In this document: in pieces, positions 1 through 6,270 of the stretch
How positions within the stretch are numbered: position 1 is the stretch's first letter
Layout of the letters: each line of letters starts with the position of its first letter
Assembly: GCA_946410455.1 (NCBI GenBank)
Contig: CAMKAJ010000024.1
Coordinates: 1-38,294 of the forward strand
Length of the DNA: 38,294 nucleotides
Direction of reading: 5' to 3'
Source: an uncultured Bacteroidales bacterium
GTDB lineage: Bacteria > Bacteroidota > Bacteroidia > Bacteroidales > UBA932
Position numbers and translations under genes: made by a program
The notes under the pieces: model-generated
What the model was told of the DNA's origin: nothing
What the model saw: the letters and a program-made list of their open reading frames with translations, nothing else
Databases searched by the model: none

Positions 1-68
1 GCTGTCGGAATTCCGCCTTGGCGCCCGGCGGCCTGATACAAAGGCCGCCAGCCGCAGTGGTTATTAGT

Positions 69-252
69 GCCGCGAAATCAATGTGAGGTGGCTCTGGTGT
101 ATCTCGTGGCATGTAAGCCGCCTGTTTTTGGCAAAATCGTGCCGCGAAATCAATGGGAGATGGTTCTGGTGTATTTCGTGACGGAGTTTCTAAAGGAATC
201 GGGGTTTTTGCGGCCACGAAATCAATGAGAAATGGCTCTGGTGTACTTCGCG
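69..252. repeat. Degenerate 72-bp-period tandem repeat (3 copies)
   Basis: Three related 40-base copies lie at 69-108, 141-180 and 213-252, exactly 72 bases apart. They share a core reading CGAAATCAATG then TCTGGTGTA. Neighbouring copies differ at about 4-6 positions, nearly all transitions. The 32-base stretches between them (109-140, 181-212) are mostly unrelated except for a shared GTTTTTG near the end. The period is a multiple of three, but the frames contain stops, so no protein is supported. Function unknown. Confidence 0.85.
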
Positions 253-294
253 AGCAAAATGATCAACCGTTACAGCGGTCAGGTATAAGGACAG

Positions 295-398
295 TGCTCG
301 TAGGGGTGTCATGACTTGTACCTCTACGAGCAAAAAAGCTCGAAATTGCTCGCACAGGTACAGGTTGAAGTACCTGTACGAGCAGTAAAGATAATTCC
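295..398. repeat. 52-bp tandem duplication of alternating inverted units
   Basis: Two 52-base units (295-346 and 347-398) each begin with TGCTCG and carry its inverted partner 23 bases later. The arms at 347-361 and 370-384 match as a 15-base inverted repeat with one mismatch. The arm at 318-332 is a direct copy of 370-384 with one mismatch. The unit could fold as a hairpin in DNA or RNA. No gene is supported here. Confidence 0.7.
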
Positions 399-410
399 GG
401 AACGGAAAGA

Positions 411-522
411 TGGCTGGGAAAGGACTGTGAGAGGTCTGGCAGTCCTTTCGGAGGCGGGTTCTGGCGTTTCCGAGCTGAAAAGTGGCTGGGAAAGGACTGT
501 GAGAGGTCTGGGAGTCCTTTCC
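411..522. repeat. Second 72-bp-spaced repeat pair with internal hairpin
   Basis: Two 39-base copies at 411-449 and 483-521 differ at one position and are 72 bases apart, the same period as the unrelated array at 69-252. Each contains an inverted repeat. In the second copy GGGAAAGGACT (488-498) pairs with AGTCCTTTCCC (513-523). A short open frame crosses the pair but has no recognisable protein features, so I treat it as non-coding. Confidence 0.75.
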
Positions 523-710
523 CGGACAGTGTCAACTGCAGAAGTTCCCATCAAGGAACCTAAGCCACGAGATTCACCTGATCCAACTGCTGTTGATGTC
601 GTGGCCGCAAACTACTGGAACAGGGGCTCCACCCGTTCTGTCGGATGATCCGTTTGATTCGGGACCAGTGGCCGGATTCGAAAGTGTTAGCGCATCTGTA
701 TAAAAAACAG
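523..710. other. Gene-free spacer
   Basis: Between the second 72-bp repeat pair and the 91-bp array I see no convincing coding frame, RNA gene or promoter. Together with the flanking repeats, the first kilobase of the window appears non-coding. Confidence 0.5.
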
Positions 711-984
711 AACCTCAGCGAGGTACGTCCCCTCCCCCGAGGGGAGGGGCTTGGTGAAGGGGTAACGTGTAGTTCGAAGAACAATAAAAAAGAACCTCAC
801 CGAGGGCATATAACTAACACCCCTCCCCCGAGGGGAGGGGCTTGGTGAAGGGGTAACGTGTAGTTCGAAGAACAATAAAAAAGAACCTCACCGAGGGCAT
901 ATAACTAACACCCCTCCCCCGAGGGGAGGGGCTTGGGGAAGGGGTAACGTGTGGTTCGAAGAACAATAAAAAAAGAACCTCACC
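711..984. repeat. 91-bp tandem array with G/C-rich hairpin and rpsU-terminator arm copies
   Basis: Three units follow one another (711-792 shortened, 793-883, 884-975). The CCTCCCCCGA element recurs at 731, 822 and 913, exactly 91 bases apart. Each unit holds a strong C-run/G-run hairpin (CCCCTC...GAGGGG), and then a stretch (776-798, 867-889, 958-981) that is the reverse complement of the 3' end of rpsU plus its terminator. The last copy forms the left arm of the actual rpsU terminator. The array looks like expansion of a terminator-associated repeat. Copies 2 and 3 are nearly identical, which suggests a recent event. Confidence 0.9.
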
Positions 985-1008
985 GAGGTTCTTTTTTTAT
1001 TGTTCTTC
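958..1008 (-). terminator. rpsU terminator, perfect 24-bp stem
   Basis: Bases 958-981 and 985-1008 are perfect reverse complements around a 3-base loop, with A- and T-runs inside the arms. The right arm includes the rpsU stop codon (997-999) and its last codons. Read on the minus strand it acts as an intrinsic terminator for rpsU. Being symmetric, it could also stop transcription from the left. Confidence 0.8.
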
Positions 1009-1191
1009 CAGGAGTCGGAGGTGCTGAACGTAAATCGCTTTCTGCTTTGCGATACGCTTCTTTACGGAAGGCTTCTCGAAGTTCTTGCGGGAGCGCATCT
1101 CGCGGACTGCACCCGTTTTCTCGAACTTACGCTTGAACTTTTTGAGAGCGCGCTCGATATTTTCGCCGTCTTTTACCTGTACGATAATCAT
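997..1191 (-). CDS. rpsU: 30S ribosomal protein bS21
   Basis: This 64-residue, very basic protein begins MIIVQVKDGENIERALKKFK and matches bS21, a small-subunit protein near the anti-Shine-Dalgarno end of 16S rRNA. In Bacteroidetes this protein has been linked to the shielding of that sequence. The frame stays open further upstream, to 1266, but the start at 1191 gives the family's normal N-terminus and leaves room for the promoter at 1226-1233. It is a single-gene unit. Its stop codon lies inside the terminator stem. Confidence 0.95.
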   Translation of the reverse strand: MIIVQVKDGENIERALKKFKRKFEKTGAVREMRSRKNFEKPSVKKRIAKQKAIYVQHLRLLEEQ

Positions 1192-1225
1192 TCCTTTATC
1201 ACCCCCTTTTCTTTTTTTAGGACTG

Positions 1226-1233
1226 CAAAGATA
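1226..1233 (-). promoter_or_regulatory. rpsU -7 element
   Basis: On the minus strand this reads TATCTTTG, a perfect TAnnTTTG Bacteroidetes -7 box. It lies about 35 bases before the rpsU start. I see no good TTG at the expected -33 distance. Confidence 0.55.
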
Positions 1234-1276
1234 GAAACTTTTTTTGAATTCCATCATAGAGCGCAATTTTTTTTGC

Positions 1277-1284
1277 TATATTTG
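1277..1284 (+). promoter_or_regulatory. -7 element of the PHP phosphoesterase gene
   Basis: TATATTTG matches TAnnTTTG and sits 23 bases before the ATG at 1308. The -33 TTG is not obvious at normal spacing. Confidence 0.5.
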
Positions 1285-1307
1285 AATTCCTAACAAACGA
1301 ATTGAGA

Positions 1308-2507
1308 ATGAAACGGATAATTACTATTCTTCTGGGCTTTGCTGCCATTGCAATCAACGCTAATGCAACAGTCCCTCATCGTGCAAACATCCCTGATATC
1401 CCCGGGTACATTACCCTTAAAGGCGATTTTCATGTGCACTCTAACTTTAGTGACGCATCGGTGTGGCCAGTTACGCGTGTTGATGAGGCAGACTTCGACG
1501 GACTTGACTTCATGTCGATGACAGACCATCTTGAGACTCACCACCAGCACATGCTCAAAGACTTCGGGGCTCAGGTCAACCGCAATACTTCGTATGAATT
1601 GGCCGTCAAGGCAGCCAAAAAGTATGGTATTATGATTATCCATGGAGCAGAGCTTACCAGAGGCACCCGCATTTTCCCCGGACACTTCAATACTCATTTT
1701 ATTAAAGACGGAGATGCTATTGCCGCCGCTTCTGAAGCCCACAATAAGAAATACGGTAAAGATGAAGTGCGTCAGGAAGAAGAAGCAATCAAGGCCGGTC
1801 TGAAAGAGGCTCGCAGCCAGGGAGCCTTTATTGTCTGGAACCATCCCGATTGGGAGCAGCAGGCTAGTAACGAGACAAAGTGGTGGCCCATACATACCGA
1901 GGTTCTGAATGCAGGGCTGATGGACGGAATAGAAATCGTGAACCGTTTCAGCGGATACGACCCCGAGGCCTTCCATTGGGCAATAGAGAAAGACCTCGCC
2001 ATTGTAACCGGTACAGATGCGCACAAGCCCATGTTCCAGTGCGTCGATTACGAGAGGGGAGAGTTCCGCCCCATGACGCTGGTATTTGCAAAAGAACGTT
2101 CTCTCGAAGGCATACGCGAGGCCCTGGAAGCGCATCGCACCGTAGCCTTTGCGGACGGCTGTGTGTATGGTAAGGCGGAGTGGCTGGAGCCCCTGTTCAA
2201 GGCCTGCATGCAGATCAGCAACATCAAGTACTCCGAGAGGAAAGTTTCTTTCAATATCAAGAACGCCAGCTCCATCCCCATTACTATCACCAAGGGCGCC
2301 GGCAGCGAGGACCTTACGTACGCGCGCCTTCTGTACGTCAACGCAGGCGAGGAGCTCAGCTTCGGAATTAACGGGAAAGATAGCCGTAAACCCATAGGAC
2401 TCAACGAGTTCGACGTCCATCTGAGAATCGCTAATTGGCTCACCGATGTAGATACTCCGCTGGAGATAGTGTACCATTTCTCCATGCCTGAGAAGTACAG
2501 GAAGTAA
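1308..2507 (+). CDS. Exported PHP-fold phosphoesterase (Sb-PDE-like)
   Basis: This 399-residue protein has a signal peptide (about residues 1-21, ending in ANA) followed by a PHP metal-dependent phosphoesterase domain. The metal-binding motifs are visible in order: HVH (42-44), TDH (72-74), HGAE (112-115), NHPDW (from 178) and TDAH (236-239). The family hydrolyses phosphodiester or phosphomonoester bonds with a multi-metal centre. Export suggests a periplasmic substrate, which the sequence does not reveal. The residues after 290 look like a beta-rich accessory domain. I chose the ATG at 1308 over the TTG two codons upstream because it starts the basic n-region of the signal peptide. The stop overlaps the next gene's start (TAATG), so the two are probably co-translated. 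Confidence 0.85.
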   Translation: MKRIITILLGFAAIAINANATVPHRANIPDIPGYITLKGDFHVHSNFSDASVWPVTRVDEADFDGLDFMSMTDHLETHHQHMLKDFGAQVNRNTSYELAVKAAKKYGIMIIHGAELTRGTRIFPGHFNTHFIKDGDAIAAASEAHNKKYGKDEVRQEEEAIKAGLKEARSQGAFIVWNHPDWEQQASNETKWWPIHTEVLNAGLMDGIEIVNRFSGYDPEAFHWAIEKDLAIVTGTDAHKPMFQCVDYERGEFRPMTLVFAKERSLEGIREALEAHRTVAFADGCVYGKAEWLEPLFKACMQISNIKYSERKVSFNIKNASSIPITITKGAGSEDLTYARLLYVNAGEELSFGINGKDSRKPIGLNEFDVHLRIANWLTDVDTPLEIVYHFSMPEKYRK

Positions 2508-3661
2508 TGGATTCCCGCTTCATATTCAACCGGCCTGTCACCGGCAACGATTTTATCGGTCGCCGCAATAATCTCGCGCTATTGGCGAATTTTTTGAGTG
2601 CTGGCGAGAATGTAGTGATGTACGAGCCTCCGAAAACTGGCAAGTCGTCGCTGCTGCAGCAGGCCTTCCGCCGTATGAGGGTAGATTCGCCCAATTATTT
2701 GGTGGTGAATCTTTCCCTGCTGAATATCCGTACCACTGATGAACTATGCCTGCGCCTGGGCTCGGAACTTCTCAAGACCACCGGAAGCACTGCCGAAGAT
2801 TTTGCGGTGCTTGCTGGCGACCTGCTTTCCGGGACGCATTTTGTGTTTGACCCCAGGATCTGGCAAGACAGCGGAAAGGTGCTCTCGCTCAATTGGGACA
2901 TAGAAGACAATGATATAGAGGCCATCTTCACTCTGCCCTACAGGCTGGCGGCGATGATAGGGAAGCAGATATTCCTGTGCCTGGACGAATTCCAGTGCAT
3001 CATGTTCAATCCGGACGGCGAGAAACTCTGCCGCAAGTTGCAGGAGGTATTCAAGTCGCGAACGGCAGACTACCGCCAGGCAGCGTGCTACGTGTTCACT
3101 GGCTCGCAGGTGAACGCAATGAAGGAGATCTTCGAGCACCACAAGTATTTTCACCGTCAGGTAGAGAGAGTGGAGTTGGATATCCTGGATCCCAGGGAGA
3201 TATCGGAGTATGCAAACAAAATCTTCTTGATGAGCGGCAAGGTTATAGACAAGAGCCTGATGTTGGGAGTGTGCAAGCTGTTCCGGAACAATATCTATTA
3301 CATCAACCTCTTCTGTTCTTTCTGTGACCACCTGACCAAAGGATACATTAACGAAGCTGTGTTAGCCGAGGCCCTGAACATGGTCCTGGCGGTGCATGAA
3401 CCCCGGTTCAAAGCCATAATGGAAGACCTTACTACTTTCCAGGTCGGGCTGCTCAGGGCAGTTGTGGAGGGTCACACCCGCTTCAGCAGCGCCAAAGTCA
3501 TCGAGCGATACTCCCTGAATTCTTCTGCCAACGTGCGCCGGCTCAAGGACGCGCTGTGCAAGAAAGAGATACTCTGCTTCGACTCCGACGACGATCCGCA
3601 CTTCCTGGATCCTCTTTTTGAGCATTGGCTCACAAAATATTATTTTGAGATTCAAGAATAA
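2507..3661 (+). CDS. AAA-family ATPase (archaeal-ATPase-like, ATPase_2 type)
   Basis: This 384-residue cytosolic protein has a P-loop PPKTGKSS (Walker A, Lys at about 46) and a hydrophobic strand ending LDEF (Walker B, Asp160/Glu161). The C-terminal third resembles a winged-helix region, as in the ATPase_2-like proteins common in Bacteroidales. Those proteins belong to the STAND/AAA clan and are mostly uncharacterised. The start codon shares its A with the preceding stop codon, so it is in an operon with the exported PHP enzyme. No membrane segment or signal is seen. Role unknown; a sensor or chaperone-like ATPase is only a guess. Confidence 0.75.
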   Translation: MDSRFIFNRPVTGNDFIGRRNNLALLANFLSAGENVVMYEPPKTGKSSLLQQAFRRMRVDSPNYLVVNLSLLNIRTTDELCLRLGSELLKTTGSTAEDFAVLAGDLLSGTHFVFDPRIWQDSGKVLSLNWDIEDNDIEAIFTLPYRLAAMIGKQIFLCLDEFQCIMFNPDGEKLCRKLQEVFKSRTADYRQAACYVFTGSQVNAMKEIFEHHKYFHRQVERVELDILDPREISEYANKIFLMSGKVIDKSLMLGVCKLFRNNIYYINLFCSFCDHLTKGYINEAVLAEALNMVLAVHEPRFKAIMEDLTTFQVGLLRAVVEGHTRFSSAKVIERYSLNSSANVRRLKDALCKKEILCFDSDDDPHFLDPLFEHWLTKYYFEIQE

Positions 3662-3673
3662 TTGCTAACTTTG
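3643..3673 (+). promoter_or_regulatory. Promoter of rplU-rpmA
   Basis: TTTTG at 3643-3647 is followed after 18 bases by TAACTTTG at 3666-3673, a good Bacteroidetes -33/-7 pair. The -33 part lies inside the end of the ATPase gene. Confidence 0.7.
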
Positions 3674-3704
3674 CGGTCCGTTTTATGACCGAAGAGCACG
3701 TAAA

Positions 3705-3728
3705 GAGCTGCCGCGAGGGCAGACGCTC
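3705..3728 (+). promoter_or_regulatory. Hairpin in the rplU mRNA leader
   Basis: In the roughly 80-base leader, GAGC and TGCC (3705-3712) pair with GGCA and GCTC (3718-3728) around a GCGA loop. A second small inverted repeat (CGGTC at 3674-3678, GACCG at 3687-3691) overlaps the transcription start. Ribosomal protein leaders often bind the encoded protein. That role is inferred here, not shown. Confidence 0.4.
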
Positions 3729-3757
3729 CAGGCCCAAACATTAAAAATTATTGTTTG

Positions 3758-4069
3758 ATGTACGCAATCGTAGAAATTGCAGGCCAGCAGTTTAAAGTAG
3801 AGGCTGGCAACGAAATCTTTGTGCAGAGGCTCGCCGATGCCAAGGGTGCTGACGTAGAGTTCGGCAAAGTACTTCTTGTCGCAGACGGCGAGAAAGTCAA
3901 GGTCGGTACTCCGTATGTTGACGGTGCAGTTGTAAAGGCTACCGTACTCGATGATGAGGCAAAGGCAGACAAGGTTCTTGTTTTCAAGAAGATCCGCCGC
4001 AAGGGCTTCCAGAAGCTCAATGGTCATCGTCAGAAACTTACCAAGATTAAAATTAACGAAATCGCTTAA
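3758..4069 (+). CDS. rplU: 50S ribosomal protein bL21
   Basis: This 103-residue protein begins [18 protein letters not shown], the standard bL21 start, and ends in the family's basic tail with GHRQ. bL21 binds 23S rRNA. The start is the ATG at 3758; the TTG immediately before it is less likely. It is followed after 5 bases by rpmA, the usual bacterial pair. Confidence 0.97.
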   Translation: MYAIVEIAGQQFKVEAGNEIFVQRLADAKGADVEFGKVLLVADGEKVKVGTPYVDGAVVKATVLDDEAKADKVLVFKKIRRKGFQKLNGHRQKLTKIKINEIA

Positions 4070-4074
4070 GAGTT

Positions 4075-4335
4075 ATGGCACACAAAAAAGGTCAATCCAG
4101 TTCAAAGAACGGTCGTGAGTCACAAAGCAAACGCTTGGGTCTCAAGAAATTCGGAGGCGAGGTCGTAAAGGCCGGCAACATTATCGTCCGCCAGAGGGGA
4201 ACAGTCCACAACCCTGCTCTCAATGTAGGTATGGGCAAAGACCACACCCTTTATGCACTAATCGACGGCACTGTGAAGTTTACGCGCAAGCGCAACGACA
4301 AATCATACGTGTCCGTGCTCCCTTTTGAGAACTAA
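4075..4335 (+). CDS. rpmA: 50S ribosomal protein bL27
   Basis: This 86-residue protein begins [20 protein letters not shown], the conserved flexible N-terminus that reaches the peptidyl-transferase centre. It carries the RQRGT motif of the family. There is no cleavable N-terminal extension of the Firmicutes type. It is co-transcribed with rplU and followed by a strong intrinsic terminator. Confidence 0.97.
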   Translation: MAHKKGQSSSKNGRESQSKRLGLKKFGGEVVKAGNIIVRQRGTVHNPALNVGMGKDHTLYALIDGTVKFTRKRNDKSYVSVLPFEN

Positions 4336-4365
4336 TCTCGAAGGAAAACAAGTATGCAAATAGAA

Positions 4366-4405
4366 TGACTTGCACTTCGGGATCGCAGTGCGGGTCATTT
4401 TTGTT
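4366..4405 (+). terminator. Terminator after rplU-rpmA
   Basis: Bases 4366-4376 pair with 4387-4397 over 11 positions (two G-T pairs) and are followed by a T-rich run. It separates the ribosomal operon from serS. Confidence 0.75.
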
Positions 4406-4419
4406 TTATTTAGAAAGAT

Positions 4420-5691
4420 ATGTTAACGCTTAAAATGCTTCGCGACGACCCTCAGGCGGTTGTCGAGAAATTGAAAATCAAGAATTTCGACGCACAGCCC
4501 ATAGTAGACAAGGTACTCGAGCTGGACCGTTTGCGCCGCAGCCTGCAGACAGAGAGCGATGCTCTTCTCGCTCAGCAGAAGCAGAAAGCCTCAGAGATCG
4601 GCGCCCTTATGAAGCAGGGCCTCAAGGATGAGGCAGAGAAAGCAAAGGCTGCTGTTGCCTCCCTGAAAGAAAAGTCCACAGAACTCCTTGCCCGCATGGA
4701 CGCAGCAGCTTCTGAGATGGAAAGCCGCCTGGTGCTTATGCCCAACCTTCCGTGCTCGCTGGTTAAACCCGGTGCCGGAGCTGAGGATAACGAGGTGGTG
4801 AAGATGGGTGGCCCCGAGGTCAAACTCCCCGAGGGAGCCATGCCCCACTGGGACCTTGCGAAGAAGTACGACATCATAGATTTCGACCTGGGTGTAAAGA
4901 TTACCGGTGCCGGTTTCCCCGTTTACAAGGGTAAGGGCGCCAAGCTCCAGAGGGCTCTCATCAACTTCTTCCTGGACTGCAATACTGCAGCGGGTTATAA
5001 GGAGGTAGAGCCTCCGGTGATGGTGAACCGCGATTCCGGTTTCGGTACCGGCCAGCTGCCCGACAAGGAGGGCCAGATGTACCATGCAGAGGTGGACGAT
5101 TTCTATATGGTTCCCACGGCAGAGGTACCCGTTACCAACATCTTCCGCGATGTTATCCTGTCTGCCGACCAGATCCCCCAGAAGCTTACCGCATACACCC
5201 CTTGCTTCCGCAGGGAGGCGGGTTCTTACGGCAAGGACGTTCGAGGACTTAACCGCCTGCATCAGTTCGACAAGGTGGAAATCGTGCGTGTAGAGAAGCC
5301 CGAAGACAGCTACAAGGCGCTGGACGAGATGGTGGCCCACGTAGAGAGCCTGGTGAACAAGCTCGGCCTGAAGTACCGTATTCTGAGGCTATGCGGCGGC
5401 GATATGTCGTTCACATCTGCAATCACCTACGACTTTGAGCTGTGGAGCGCCGCACAGGGCCGCTGGCTGGAAATCAGCAGCGTGAGCAACTTCGAGACAT
5501 TCCAGAGTAACCGTCTGCATCTGCGTTATCGCGACGCCGAGGGCAAAACCCAGCTGGCGCACACGCTGAACGGCAGCTCGCTGGCTCTTCCGAGAGTTGT
5601 GGCCGCGCTGCTTGAGGATAACCAGACTCCGGACGGCATCATCATTCCTGAGGTCTTGAGGCCTTATACCGGATTCGATAAGATTGATTAA
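4420..5691 (+). CDS. serS: Serine--tRNA ligase
   Basis: This 423-residue class II aminoacyl-tRNA synthetase charges tRNA-Ser. The N-terminal long helical hairpin that grips the tRNA spans about residues 25-105. Class II motif 2 is seen as FRREAGSYG and motif 3 lies near the C-terminus (NGSSLALPR). Length is normal for the family. It begins 15 bases after the rpmA terminator, so it either has a promoter buried there or is reached by read-through. The start of ruvC overlaps its last codons. Confidence 0.97.
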   Translation: MLTLKMLRDDPQAVVEKLKIKNFDAQPIVDKVLELDRLRRSLQTESDALLAQQKQKASEIGALMKQGLKDEAEKAKAAVASLKEKSTELLARMDAAASEMESRLVLMPNLPCSLVKPGAGAEDNEVVKMGGPEVKLPEGAMPHWDLAKKYDIIDFDLGVKITGAGFPVYKGKGAKLQRALINFFLDCNTAAGYKEVEPPVMVNRDSGFGTGQLPDKEGQMYHAEVDDFYMVPTAEVPVTNIFRDVILSADQIPQKLTAYTPCFRREAGSYGKDVRGLNRLHQFDKVEIVRVEKPEDSYKALDEMVAHVESLVNKLGLKYRILRLCGGDMSFTSAITYDFELWSAAQGRWLEISSVSNFETFQSNRLHLRYRDAEGKTQLAHTLNGSSLALPRVVAALLEDNQTPDGIIIPEVLRPYTGFDKID

Positions 5692-6244
5692 GTCGCGCAC
5701 CATACTTGGCATCGATCCCGGAACCAACTTACTTGGTTTCGGGATTGTGCGCGTAGATGATGCCGGAAAACCGCATTATGTAGATATGGGCGTGCTGGAT
5801 TTGCGCAAAGTGGACAATATCTACGAGAAGCTCCGGATCATCTTTGATAAGGTGTGTGCTCTCTGCGACCTTCACCACCCCCACGACCTGGCTATAGAAT
5901 CGCCCTTCTACGGGCGTAACGCTCAGGTTATTTTCAAGCTTGGGCGCGCCCAGGGTGCGGCAATGACGGCTGCGCTTACTCGTGATGCCGAGGTGTACGA
6001 GTATGCGCCACGCAAGGCAAAGCAGGCTATTTGCGGCAATGGAGCTGCGAGCAAAGAGCAGGTGGCGCTGATTGTAGAAAAGACATTGGGTATCAGCATT
6101 GACGCCAAATACCTTGACGCAACGGATGCCCTGGCCATCGCAATGTGCCATTATTACGAGATGAGCAGTCCACTGGCCGCAAAGAGCTCAGGCGGCTCGT
6201 GGGAAAAATTTATTGCAAATAATCCGGACAGGGTTAAACCTTGA
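5684..6244 (+). CDS. ruvC: Crossover junction endodeoxyribonuclease RuvC
   Basis: This 186-residue Holliday junction resolvase shows the acidic active-site set: Asp11 in GIDPG, Glu72 in AIESPFYGR, and Asp145/Asp148 in LDATDALAIA. It works with RuvAB in recombination repair. The only start that preserves the first beta strand is TTG at 5684; the next Met is residue 35, beyond the catalytic Asp. The gene overlaps serS by 8 bases, so translational coupling is likely. Confidence 0.93.
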   Translation: MIKSRTILGIDPGTNLLGFGIVRVDDAGKPHYVDMGVLDLRKVDNIYEKLRIIFDKVCALCDLHHPHDLAIESPFYGRNAQVIFKLGRAQGAAMTAALTRDAEVYEYAPRKAKQAICGNGAASKEQVALIVEKTLGISIDAKYLDATDALAIAMCHYYEMSSPLAAKSSGGSWEKFIANNPDRVKP

Positions 6245-6270
6245 GCGCACGCGCGCGTCTAATAACAGTT

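Noticed and set aside
69..252. CRISPR-like layout: 40-base repeats with 32-base spacers
   Set aside because: The repeats differ at 4-6 of 40 positions between neighbours, there are only three copies, the repeat is long and not palindromic, and no cas gene is in the window. A degenerate tandem repeat explains it better.
316..848. Several short open frames (60-110 residues) on both strands of the repeat block
   Set aside because: They translate repeat units, have low-complexity or repeated peptides, and lack any recognisable family or start context.
1290..2477. Open frame of 395 residues on the minus strand opposite the PHP gene
   Set aside because: The plus strand carries a signal peptide and five metal motifs in order; the minus-strand product shows nothing recognisable.
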